From contig JAYGDB010000108.1 in assembly GCA_046583095.1 (NCBI GenBank), positions 1 through 15,085 of the forward strand: 15,085 nt of DNA, written 5' to 3'. This DNA comes from JAJDAN01 sp046583095 (lineage in GTDB: Bacteria > Myxococcota_A > UBA9160 > UBA4427). Every line of letters starts with the position of its first letter. The first letter of the stretch is position 1. The notes beneath the pieces were generated by a model, which saw only the letters and a list, made by a program, of their open reading frames with translations, did not search any database and was not told the origin of the DNA. Made by a program: the position numbers and the translations under genes. Positions 5,980 to 13,570 of the stretch are shown here, one piece after another.

Positions 5980-7953
5980 TCACTCCTGAAGCACGATCGG
6001 GGTGTCGTCCCGATCCGCCTGAAGGGCCAGCAGGGCCTTCTGGGGCCCGCCCCCCCCTTCCGGACGGGCCGCCGACATGCGAGAGAGCCGCTCTCGCCCC
6101 TCGCCGCCTTGCGCACTGTTCCAGATTGCGAGCGCGCGCGAAACTGCCGCCTTGCGTTCGGACTCCGGTGCCCGGGAGTCGTAGCGGAAGTCTGCGAACT
6201 CGGGAAGCTTGGCGAGGGATCGGTGCGCCACCAAGCGCACCGCGTGATAGGGATCGTCGAGCAGTCTCGCGAGGATGGCTCCGTGCCAACTGGGATCCGA
6301 AATAGCCTTCGCCGGCTCCCAACCGAAAGCCGACGCCAACACCGCCCGCTGCCCGGCATCGCCGGAGAGCGCCCAGATCCACGAAGCCGGAAGCGTGCGC
6401 TCCCGCGTACCCAGGACGGGCTGATCGATTTCATACCAGTCGTCGAGAGCCTCGGCGGTCCACGCGAGGGTCTGGTCCAGGTGACACAGGTTGCAACCGT
6501 TTGGCCGTCCGCTGTCGAGGCTCGCCTGCACGCTCGGCGACTCGATCGTGTGGGAGCGAATTCCCTTCAGCAGTCCGAAGGTCGTGAAGGGCATGTGGCA
6601 GTTCATGCAACGCGCTCCCGCCGAGTCGGCGGCGTGTTGACTGTGCTCGGCCACCCGTTCGCGCAGTGCGGTGTGACAGCCGAGGCAGGGTTCGTCCCCA
6701 TCGGCACCGGGCGCGAGCTGGTCGTTCGCCCAGGCCTTCACGGGCCGGGGATCGTCGTCTTGCTGATGCATTTGGTGGCAGGACAGACACGAGAGCTTTC
6801 CATCGCTGTCTGCGTTTTGGAAACAGGGCGAGTCGACGAGGCCGTTGTACTCGCGCCCCGAGACGCGGACGAAACCGTCCGACCAGAAACGGTTGCGGAG
6901 ATAGCTGGGATCGCGCTGCACGATGTTCTGCAACCACTCCGGGCGCACGGGCAGGGAAGGACGCACGAGGTTACGCGTCGTCTCGAGGTCGTCTCCCGGC
7001 CGATATGCGAGCCCGTCTCGACTCAAGGTTGCGACACTCTCTCCGGGCAAGAGGAAGGGCAGGATGCCGTGGCACTGCCCGCACACCTGGGAGGCGCTCC
7101 GGGGTGAAAGGTGCGCGGGGTTGACGATCGTCGGGTCGGGGTCATCGCTCCAACGCAAGCCGTAGCGGCGGATGGGGCTGCGGTTCGCAGCGACGTGCTC
7201 GCCACCGGGGCCATGGCAGGCCTCGCAGGCGATCCCGAAGTTCGTCACCTGGGTGTCGAACGCGGGCTCGAGCGGGTCGAAACGCATCTTCGGACGCGTG
7301 GTGTGACAGAACATGCAGCCTCGGTTCCAGGTGCCCTGCGCGGGAGCCAGCGGGCCGTGGCCGGGGTTGGGAGACACGGTGACATCGAGGTACGGAATCC
7401 AGCGCTGCTCCGCGATGCGCCATACGAAGCCGAGAAGCCCCAGTCGCCTTCCAGCACCCGAGGCGTACCAGTAGAACTGCTCGTTGTGGGAGCCCGTGGT
7501 GACGACGATCATTCGCTGCACCCGCTGGTCTCGACCTTCGGGGTCGTCGAATTCGGCCCAGTAGGCCTGGCCCATCCGAAACACCCGCACGCTGCGGCCC
7601 TGGTCCTCCAGCACGCGTCCGTCGAAGGGAGCCAGGACCGTCTCCTCGCTCGCGACCTGCGTCATCGTCCGGTGATAGGACGCCGTCCAGGAAGCGTGCT
7701 GGGAGGGATGGCAAGAGACACAGGCGTCGACACCGACATATCCGTCCGAGTAGACACGAATGGGACGGGTCTGGATCTCGTGCTCACGCAGAGGAGGCGG
7801 AGACGCCGCCCTCCATGACGCAGTGGCAAAGCTGGCCGCGCCGAGCACGAAGACAAACACCAGAGCGCGCGCGAACCGGTGGCGGATCCACCGGAGTGAG
7901 GGAAGAATCGCCAGGCTCGCAACCAGGCCGACTGCGATGGACTCGTTGTCCAT
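5980..7953 (-). CDS. Membrane-anchored octahaem cytochrome c with C-terminal HEAT-like repeats
   Basis: The protein has 657 residues. Two N-terminal hydrophobic segments (about 5-20 and 30-46), joined by a basic loop RWIRHRFAR, would place the remainder in the periplasm as an anchored protein. Eight CxxCH haem-attachment sites are present at 78, 213, 243, 291, 389, 423, 449 and 487 (CVSCH, CMFCH, CEACH, CGQCH, CLSCH, CLGCH, CMNCH, CNLCH). The first is followed by WTASYHRTM, a pattern typical of cytochrome c554-like folds, where a distal His serves as axial ligand. No CxxCK occurs, which argues against NrfA or octahaem nitrite reductases. Residues about 553-584 resemble HEAT-type repeats (ARLLDDPYHAVRLVAHRSLAKLP). 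The electron donor and acceptor are unknown. No Shine-Dalgarno sequence precedes ATG 7953. The 4-TM gene follows 13 bp downstream. Confidence 0.92.
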   Translation of the reverse strand: MDNESIAVGLVASLAILPSLRWIRHRFARALVFVFVLGAASFATASWRAASPPPLREHEIQTRPIRVYSDGYVGVDACVSCHPSQHASWTASYHRTMTQVASEETVLAPFDGRVLEDQGRSVRVFRMGQAYWAEFDDPEGRDQRVQRMIVVTTGSHNEQFYWYASGAGRRLGLLGFVWRIAEQRWIPYLDVTVSPNPGHGPLAPAQGTWNRGCMFCHTTRPKMRFDPLEPAFDTQVTNFGIACEACHGPGGEHVAANRSPIRRYGLRWSDDPDPTIVNPAHLSPRSASQVCGQCHGILPFLLPGESVATLSRDGLAYRPGDDLETTRNLVRPSLPVRPEWLQNIVQRDPSYLRNRFWSDGFVRVSGREYNGLVDSPCFQNADSDGKLSCLSCHQMHQQDDDPRPVKAWANDQLAPGADGDEPCLGCHTALRERVAEHSQHAADSAGARCMNCHMPFTTFGLLKGIRSHTIESPSVQASLDSGRPNGCNLCHLDQTLAWTAEALDDWYEIDQPVLGTRERTLPASWIWALSGDAGQRAVLASAFGWEPAKAISDPSWHGAILARLLDDPYHAVRLVAHRSLAKLPEFADFRYDSRAPESERKAAVSRALAIWNSAQGGEGRERLSRMSAARPEGGGGPQKALLALQADRDDTPIVLQE

Positions 7954-8186
7954 CGCGTCAATCTACACCAGTCGCGGCAGCGTCTGGCGCCCGGGCATTG
8001 GCGGGAGCTCGAGCGACCCTGCCAGGAGACGGGATCGAGGGCTTCCCGGGATCAGCGCGGTCTGCGCCCGACACGGCTAGCATCACGTCCGGCCGCAGAA
8101 TCCCACGTCGGCGTATGCCCGCGCGGGCCTGTGCAGATCGGAATCGGCAACAGACGCGAGGTCGTCGACTCGAGCCAGGAGCCCCC
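7954..8186. other. 233-bp divergent intergenic region (octahaem cytochrome / cupin)
   Basis: This is the longest non-coding stretch in the window and separates two divergent units. Apart from the weak -10 next to the cytochrome start and the cupin Shine-Dalgarno sequence, I see no clear -35/-10 pair on the plus strand, no hairpin with a T-run and no RNA gene. A GC-only palindrome GCCCGCGCGGGC (8117-8128) is present but is unremarkable at this base composition. One CTAG (8077-8080) lies here without belonging to a gene end. Confidence 0.5.
7960..7965 (-). promoter_or_regulatory. Possible -10 box for leaderless octahaem cytochrome transcript
   Basis: Reading the minus strand, TAGATT (7965 down to 7960) matches the -10 consensus at 4 of 6 positions and is followed by 6 nt and then ATG 7953. 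There is no Shine-Dalgarno sequence before that start, and no convincing -35 at 16-18 bp. The same geometry, a -10 box 6-7 nt before ATG, occurs on both strands at 2657-2663, which is the main reason to list it. Confidence 0.2.
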
Positions 8187-8552
8187 ATGTCGAAGATGGT
8201 GATCGAGAAGGAATTCTTCAGCACGCGGGCCGCCGTCATGGAGGACATCCGCGACTCCGGGTACTGGCCGACGACCTTCATCTCGAACAAGTCCCCCGAG
8301 CTACCGATCCACTATCACGATCACGACATCATCGGGTACGTGATCGAGGGAGAAACCTACCTCCTCGACGAGGACGGCCAGCGGATCCCGATCGGCCCGG
8401 GAGATCGACTGCTGATTCCGAAGGGCGCGTGGCACGCCGAAGGTGAGGTCACGGACCGGGTCGTCTATATCGTTTCGGTCCGCGACGCGATTCCGCTGAT
8501 GGAGGCGATCCTGCCACGGGAGCCCAGAGGGCCCTTCCCCTCCTTCGACTGA
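8187..8552 (+). CDS. Small single-domain cupin protein
   Basis: The protein has 121 residues. ATG 8187 follows AGGAG (8177-8181) with 5 nt between; the upstream open frame shows no family features. It is a cupin_2-type beta barrel: the first motif PIHYHDHDIIGYVIEGE (40-56) supplies His42, His44 and His46 as candidate metal ligands, and the second motif GPGDRLLIPKGAWHAEG (70-86) supplies His83. The usual Glu four residues after the HxH pair is replaced by Asp47 or Ile48, so the exact ligand set is uncertain. Such proteins are dioxygenases, isomerases or small-molecule sensors; this sequence alone does not say which. It lies 28 bp before the homocysteine S-methyltransferase-family gene on the same strand, very probably in one operon. 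Confidence 0.88.
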   Translation: MSKMVIEKEFFSTRAAVMEDIRDSGYWPTTFISNKSPELPIHYHDHDIIGYVIEGETYLLDEDGQRIPIGPGDRLLIPKGAWHAEGEVTDRVVYIVSVRDAIPLMEAILPREPRGPFPSFD

Positions 8553-8580
8553 CCGCTTCAGCGACGAGGCATCGACGACT

Positions 8581-9462
8581 GTGATCACGATCATGGACGG
8601 CGGGATGGGCGGCGAACTCCTCCGCCGGAGCGGCACGGCGGGGACCGGCCTCTGGTCTGCCCAGGCGCTGATCAGCGCCCCGGAAGACGTCATCGATACG
8701 CACCGCGACTACATTCAGGCCGGCGCGCGCATCATCACCACGAACAGTTACTCGAGTATTCCGAGCTACCTGGCGAAGCAAGATCTAGAGCACCGCTACA
8801 TCGAGCTGACGACTCTCGCCGGAGAACTCGCGCGTTCGGCGGTCGACGACATGGACGAGCCGGTGCGAGTGGCCGGCGGTCTCCCTCCCCTCGACGAGAG
8901 CTACCGCCCGGATCTCGTTCCACCGGACGACGAGGCACGGCCGATCTACCGCGCAATGGCCCAGGCCCTCGAGCCGAACGTCGATCTCTTCCTCTGCGAG
9001 ACGATGTCCTGTGTTCGCGAGTCCCGAAATGCAGCGATAGCCGCCAAGGAGGCCGCCGCCGCGCGCTCGCTGCCCGTCTACGTCTCTTGGACGCTGAACG
9101 AAGACCCTGGCAGCGGCCTGCGCAGTGGAGAGAGCGTGGAGGTGGCCTTCGCCGCCTTGCGCGACCTCGAACTGGACGGCTTTCTCTTCAACTGCACTCA
9201 CTCGGATGCGATCGAGCGCGGTCTGGAAATCGTTGCAGGCCTGACCGACAAGCCGATCGGGGGCTACCCGAATCGTTTCGTGGTGCCCTCGGGTTGGAGT
9301 CTCGACAACGAGATCTCGATCGAACCTCGGCTCGATTTCGGCACGAAGCTCTTCGTGCAGGCGGCCAAGCGCTGTATCGAACGCGGTGCCACGCTCTTCG
9401 GCGGGTGTTGCGGGATCGGCCCCGGGGACATCGCCGCCCTGGCGGAGGAAATGGCCCTCTAG
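8581..9462 (+). CDS. Homocysteine S-methyltransferase family protein
   Basis: The protein has 293 residues. I choose GTG 8581 because the protein then begins MITIMDGGMGGELL, the standard first strand of the family; ATG at 8593 would cut into it. It is a TIM barrel of the BHMT/MmuM/MetH N-terminal type (PF02574). DGGMG lies at 6-10, and the three zinc cysteines are Cys205 in FNCTHS and Cys276-Cys277 in FGGCCGIGP. All are intact, so a functional thiol methyltransferase is expected. The methyl donor (S-methylmethionine, betaine or another onium compound) cannot be read. No cobalamin or folate domain is attached, so it is not full-length MetH. It follows the cupin gene by 28 bp. TAG 9460-9462 is 12 bp from the convergent PhyH stop. 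Confidence 0.9.
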   Translation: MITIMDGGMGGELLRRSGTAGTGLWSAQALISAPEDVIDTHRDYIQAGARIITTNSYSSIPSYLAKQDLEHRYIELTTLAGELARSAVDDMDEPVRVAGGLPPLDESYRPDLVPPDDEARPIYRAMAQALEPNVDLFLCETMSCVRESRNAAIAAKEAAAARSLPVYVSWTLNEDPGSGLRSGESVEVAFAALRDLELDGFLFNCTHSDAIERGLEIVAGLTDKPIGGYPNRFVVPSGWSLDNEISIEPRLDFGTKLFVQAAKRCIERGATLFGGCCGIGPGDIAALAEEMAL

Positions 9463-9474
9463 ACCCGCGTCGGC

Positions 9475-10323
9475 CTAGCCGTCATAGAACTGCGGTTCGT
9501 GCAGCCCGATGAGCGTGCGTTCGCGCTTCGTCTTCGCTCGGGCCGCCGCGGCTTCCGAGAGCTGGTTCGAATCGGTCGTGGTTCGCAAGCGTTGCGCGAG
9601 GTCGCGGCGGCCGTAGTGGACCTGCAAGAAGAAGCGACCGTGCTCTCCCACCTCGGTGGGCATCCTGCGGTGCCAGATGTCCGATACGAAGAGCGCGACA
9701 TCGCCGGCCCGGCCGAGGACCGGTAGGCAGCCCTCTCCCTGGTACGCAAGAGCCCCGTCCCGAATGGACTCGAAGGGTGGGTGCTCTCCCGACTGGTGCG
9801 AGCCCGGAATCACGCCCGTCGGACCGTCTTCGAGGCGCGAGTCCATCAGCAGAAGGTGCGCGGCCACCGCGAAGACCGGATACGGGATCTCTTTCGGCCA
9901 GGTCGTCCCGCGCGGACGCGGTACGTGCGGTCCGGCATCGATATGCCACATCCCGCTGCCGTGGCTCCCGGTCTGTCCGACCGGGTTTCGCCAGGCGGTA
10001 TTCGCGATCACGTGGCAGTCATCGCCGAGGAGTGGCTCGATGGTTTCGAGTACGGCGGGGCTGGAGACCGCCCGGTGACACACCGCGCTGCGATTCAGCA
10101 TCTCGTAGCGGAACACGTCGTCGTCGCCCGCGCCTTCGGTGGACGGACGCGGGTCGGGCGGAAACTCGTCGAAAACGCGCTCGATGTCGGCGCGGAGGTC
10201 TTCCACCTCTTCCGGCGAGAACACCTGCGGGAGAACCACGTAGCCGAGTTCCTGGAGCGTGTGACTCGCTTCCGGAACCTCTCGGCTTCGGAGTTCCAGA
10301 AAACCGAACTTCCTCTCGAGCAT
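9475..10323 (-). CDS. Phytanoyl-CoA dioxygenase (PhyH) family Fe(II)/2-oxoglutarate oxygenase
   Basis: The protein has 282 residues. ATG 10323 is preceded by a full-consensus AAGGAGGT (10337-10330) 6 nt upstream, the best ribosome-binding site in the window. It is a double-stranded beta-helix oxygenase. The facial triad is visible as His127-x-Asp129 (MWHIDAGPH) and His218 (SDIWHRRMP), with Arg230 a candidate 2-oxoglutarate contact. GPTGVIPGSH at 167-176 is the characteristic loop between them. The N-terminal LQELGYVVLPQVFSPEEVEDLRADI (23-47) is the usual PhyH opening. The reaction is hydroxylation of an unknown substrate. It lies 52 bp behind the RND permease on the same strand and may be the last gene of that operon, although the strong ribosome-binding site also permits independent expression. 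It ends in CTAG. Confidence 0.9.
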   Translation of the reverse strand: MLERKFGFLELRSREVPEASHTLQELGYVVLPQVFSPEEVEDLRADIERVFDEFPPDPRPSTEGAGDDDVFRYEMLNRSAVCHRAVSSPAVLETIEPLLGDDCHVIANTAWRNPVGQTGSHGSGMWHIDAGPHVPRPRGTTWPKEIPYPVFAVAAHLLLMDSRLEDGPTGVIPGSHQSGEHPPFESIRDGALAYQGEGCLPVLGRAGDVALFVSDIWHRRMPTEVGEHGRFFLQVHYGRRDLAQRLRTTTDSNQLSEAAAARAKTKRERTLIGLHEPQFYDG

Positions 10324-10329
10324 CGAGAG

Positions 10330-10337
10330 ACCTCCTT
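10330..10337 (-). promoter_or_regulatory. Consensus Shine-Dalgarno of the PhyH gene
   Basis: AAGGAGGT on the minus strand, fully complementary to the 16S rRNA 3' tail, ends 6 nt before ATG 10323. It fixes the PhyH start and stands out because most genes here have weak sites or none. Confidence 0.85.
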
Positions 10338-10375
10338 CTGCCCATGCTATCCCGGCGGCGTTCGAAGTGGGAAGG

Positions 10376-13300
10376 CTAGGCGGCTCTCGGGCCTCCCGCG
10401 AGGCCGGCATCCGTCTTCCGGCGCGATCGCATCAGGCCGAGGGTCCAAGCCTGGACATCCTCCAGCAACAGATACAGAGCGGGCACGACGAAGAGCGTGA
10501 GAGTGCTGGCCACCGCCAGGCCAAAGACAATCGCTGCAGCGAAGGGGCCGAAGGTACTCGAGCCTCCGGAGAGCCCGATCGCCATTGGCAGCAGACCACC
10601 GATCGTGGTGAGAGTCGTGAGCAGAATCGGGCGGAAGCGATGCGAACTCGCCGTGCGTAGCGCCTCTCGCAGTTCGGCGCCCGCTGCGCGTTCCCGGTTG
10701 ACGAAGTGGATCAGGACGAGCGAATCGTTTACGACCACGCCCGCGAGCCCGACGACGGCGTAGAGGACGAACATCGAGATCGGATAGCCCATGATGAACA
10801 TGCCCAGGACGACGCCGATGTACGAGAGTGCGACAACGCTCATTACGACCACCGGCTGGGCGTAGGAGCGGAACGCCGCTGCGAGGATCGCGTAGATCGC
10901 GAGCAGCGCGATGAGCGCTGCGCGAGCGATGTCTGCAAAGGCGCGCTGGGTCGCTTCGAATTCGCCGCCGAATACGACGGTTACGCCCGGGTAGCGGCTC
11001 TCGATGTCGCCCAGTCGCTGCTGCATCGCCTCGTTCACCTTCACCGCCGTGGTCTGAGCCCGATCCACCGCGGCGTAGACGATGACCGCGCGATCGGTGT
11101 CCCGGTGGTAGAGGCGCGCGTAGCTCCGGGCCAGTTCGATTTCCGCGACGTCCTCCAGTTTGACGAGGTAACCGGCAGGCGTCCGCAGGTCGGCGTCGAG
11201 AAGGTCCTCGATGCTGCGACGCTGCTCTCGCTTCAGCAGCACGCGGATGTCGATGTCCTCATTCGAAGTCGGATCCTTGAAGGTCGACGGGATCAATCCC
11301 TCGTTGGAGGCCCGGAGCGCAAAGCCCACATCGTCGAACGACAGCCCGTGGATCGAAGCACGGTTCTCATCGAGTCGTACGCGAAGCTCGCGCGGGCCCA
11401 ACGGGATGTTGTCTTCGACGTTGTAGACCCCGGGCAGACGCCTCAGGGCGGTCTTGGCCTCCTCCGCGATTTCCTTGGCAACGTCGTAGTCGTTCGCGTG
11501 GATACGGATCGCAACGGCCTGCCCGACCCCCGGGCCTTGCATCGGTGAGGCAACCAGGAGGGTCTCGATGCCCCCGGGATTCGCGCGGCGGTAGGCCTCC
11601 AGGGTTGTCTGCACCACCTGGAGAACGCGTTCGGGGTTCTCGAGATTCTCTGTCGTATTGGGAAAGGCGAGAAAGATCGTCCCTCGGTTGCTTCCGGCGA
11701 TCGAGCGCCCTTCGGACGTCATCCCCTGGCCCACCGTCGTCGAGGTATCGGTGAACTCGTGTGCGATCGGCTCGAGCGCACTCTCTACGCCGCGCACCAC
11801 CTCATTCGTCGACTCGAGCCCATAGTCGACCGGCGCGATCACCGTCACGAAGATCTGGTTGAAGCCGCCCGGGAAGATTTCGATATCGACGTGCTTCTGA
11901 AGCTCGACGGCGCCATAGAACGCCGCGATGCAGAACACCAGGAAGATGCCGCGCTGCTCCAGCACCCGATGCTGGGCCCAGAGGTAGCGTTCGCGAAGCC
12001 CTGAGATCGCGCTATCGACGCGGAGGCGCATGTCGTGGCTAAAACGAGAGATCCGCCCCTTCTGGCTGACCGGTGTGTCTTCCGAACCCCGTCGGCTTCC
12101 CCAGTCCATGTAGTGAGCCGGGAGCACGATCAGCGCCTCGACGAGCGAGGCGATCAGGCACGCAATCACCGTCTTCGGCAGGATCGACATGAACTGGCCC
12201 ATGGCACCCGGGATCAGCAACATCGGCACGAAGGCGGCCACGGTTGTCGCGATGGCGGCGATGATCGGCCACATCACCTCCTCGGTCCCGGCCACCACTG
12301 CCTCGGCCAGCGACTCGCCCCGCTCGATGTGCCGATAGATGTTCTCGATCACGATGATCGCGTCGTCGACGAGCATGCCCGACACCATGATGAAGCCGAA
12401 TAGCGCCATGGTGCTGATCGTCAGGTCGAAGATCGGGAAGAGGATGATCGCGGTCAGGAACGAGAAGGGGATGCCGACGATGGCGAGCATCGAGTTCCGG
12501 AAGCCGACCGTGAACCAGAGGATGAATATCACGAACACGACGCCGAGGAGGAGATTGTTGCGGAGCAGTTCGACCATGCCGCCGATATAGATCGAGCTGT
12601 CGAAGGTGATCTGGGCTTCCACGCCCTCCGGCAGCCGAGTGGATTCGATCTCTCTCTTGACAGCGTCGAGCACGTCGACGGTATCGTCCTTCTTGTACTT
12701 GGCGATGCCGATCGTGATGGTCGGGTGGCCGTTGAAACGTCCGATCGCCTTTCTCCGAGCGAAGCCGTGCTCCACGTCCGCGACATCGCTCAGCCGGATG
12801 TGTGTGCCGTCGGCGTTCTTGCCGACAACCGTCTCGGCCAGGCCCGCGGCCGACTGGAAGTTTCCCAGGCCGCGCACCGAGATCTCCTCGGCACCCAGGG
12901 TCTCGAATGTGCCCCCCGGCACGTTGCGGTTGTTTCGCCGGATGACGTCACTGATCTCGGACAACGTCAGGTCGTACTGGAGGGCGCGGTTCTTGTCGAC
13001 GAGAACGCGAAGCTCACGCGCCCGCAGGCCGCGAGGCTCGGCCGTGCGGACGCCCGGAAGTCGCTCGAGCTTCCGTGCAAGATCCCGTGCGACCTCTCGC
13101 AGCGCGAATTCGCCGACGCCACCGACGTCGGTCAACGCGACCATTGCCGTGTTCTGGATCTCGGCCATGGAGAGCTCTCTGAGGATCGGCTCTTCCGCGT
13201 CGGTGGGGAGATTCGGTGTCCGCTCGATCGCCCCCCGAAGGTCGTTCAACCTGGACTGCTGCTCGATCTCCGTCAGATCTTCGTCCCACTCGATGCTGAT

Positions 13301-13570
13301 CTCGGAGATGCCTTGGCTCGAAAAACTCGAGGACTTCTTGATGCCGGTTACCTTGCGGATCTCGTCCTCGAGGCGTGTGGTGACGAGTTTCTCGACGTCC
13401 TCCGCGGACGCGCCTGGCCAGACCGTCAGCACCATGGCCCGGTTGAAGGAGACGTCGGGGAAGAGGTCGAGAGGCGTTCGGGCGGCGGACAGCAGTCCGG
13501 CGACGATCAGCACCACGAACAGCAGGTTCACCAGGACCACCTGCCGCACCGAGAAGCGCGGGAGGGTCAC
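10376..13570 (-). CDS. RND efflux transporter permease subunit (AcrB/HAE-type)
   Basis: The protein has 1064 residues, full length for the family. GTG 13570 overlaps the adaptor TGA by four bases (GTGA), so translation is coupled. It is an inner-membrane proton-driven exporter: TM1 at about 10-29, a first porter loop containing FPDVSF and the VWPGASAEDVE segment (50-60), and TM4 GMLVDDAIIVIENI (398-411) with the proton-relay pair Asp402-Asp403. The second half repeats the layout, with TM10 VVVNDSLVLIHFVNR from 945 on. At the place of AcrB's relay Lys this protein has Asn948-Asp949, as in a non-AcrB branch of the family. It ends with VVPALYLLLEDV and a short basic tail. It works with the adaptor upstream and an outer-membrane channel not encoded here. 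Substrates unknown. Confidence 0.93.
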   Translation of the reverse strand: MTLPRFSVRQVVLVNLLFVVLIVAGLLSAARTPLDLFPDVSFNRAMVLTVWPGASAEDVEKLVTTRLEDEIRKVTGIKKSSSFSSQGISEISIEWDEDLTEIEQQSRLNDLRGAIERTPNLPTDAEEPILRELSMAEIQNTAMVALTDVGGVGEFALREVARDLARKLERLPGVRTAEPRGLRARELRVLVDKNRALQYDLTLSEISDVIRRNNRNVPGGTFETLGAEEISVRGLGNFQSAAGLAETVVGKNADGTHIRLSDVADVEHGFARRKAIGRFNGHPTITIGIAKYKKDDTVDVLDAVKREIESTRLPEGVEAQITFDSSIYIGGMVELLRNNLLLGVVFVIFILWFTVGFRNSMLAIVGIPFSFLTAIILFPIFDLTISTMALFGFIMVSGMLVDDAIIVIENIYRHIERGESLAEAVVAGTEEVMWPIIAAIATTVAAFVPMLLIPGAMGQFMSILPKTVIACLIASLVEALIVLPAHYMDWGSRRGSEDTPVSQKGRISRFSHDMRLRVDSAISGLRERYLWAQHRVLEQRGIFLVFCIAAFYGAVELQKHVDIEIFPGGFNQIFVTVIAPVDYGLESTNEVVRGVESALEPIAHEFTDTSTTVGQGMTSEGRSIAGSNRGTIFLAFPNTTENLENPERVLQVVQTTLEAYRRANPGGIETLLVASPMQGPGVGQAVAIRIHANDYDVAKEIAEEAKTALRRLPGVYNVEDNIPLGPRELRVRLDENRASIHGLSFDDVGFALRASNEGLIPSTFKDPTSNEDIDIRVLLKREQRRSIEDLLDADLRTPAGYLVKLEDVAEIELARSYARLYHRDTDRAVIVYAAVDRAQTTAVKVNEAMQQRLGDIESRYPGVTVVFGGEFEATQRAFADIARAALIALLAIYAILAAAFRSYAQPVVVMSVVALSYIGVVLGMFIMGYPISMFVLYAVVGLAGVVVNDSLVLIHFVNRERAAGAELREALRTASSHRFRPILLTTLTTIGGLLPMAIGLSGGSSTFGPFAAAIVFGLAVASTLTLFVVPALYLLLEDVQAWTLGLMRSRRKTDAGLAGGPRAA

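Noticed and set aside
5857..7107. 416-codon open frame on the plus strand
   Set aside because: It is antisense to the octahaem cytochrome, whose eight CxxCH motifs prove the minus strand is coding. No recognisable protein features.
5980..7953. Octahaem protein as a nitrite reductase or hydroxylamine oxidoreductase
   Set aside because: No CxxCK haem motif is present, and I cannot identify the catalytic haem region of hydroxylamine oxidoreductases. The HEAT-like tail and membrane anchors also differ.
4492..8055. 14-bp exact repeat CTTCCCGGGATCAG (4492-4505 and 8042-8055)
   Set aside because: A 14-mer match is likely by chance in 15 kb of biased sequence, and the two contexts (gene junction, intergenic) are unrelated.
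7937..8080. Short plus-strand frame ending in CTAG at 8080 in the intergenic region
   Set aside because: It is the only other TAG-in-CTAG candidate, but it begins inside the antisense of the cytochrome start, has no ribosome site, and its Ser/Arg/Gly-rich translation looks like chance. On the minus strand the codon before this CTAG is followed back by a stop at once.
8117..8128. Perfect 12-bp palindrome GCCCGCGCGGGC as an operator
   Set aside because: Several 12-bp palindromes are expected by chance in 15 kb at this composition, and it is made only of G and C.
9459..9478. A second tandem duplication at the methyltransferase/PhyH convergent junction
   Set aside because: Both stops are in CTAG 16 bp apart, but aligning the flanks at that offset gives only about 7 of 16 identities, so no duplication is supported.
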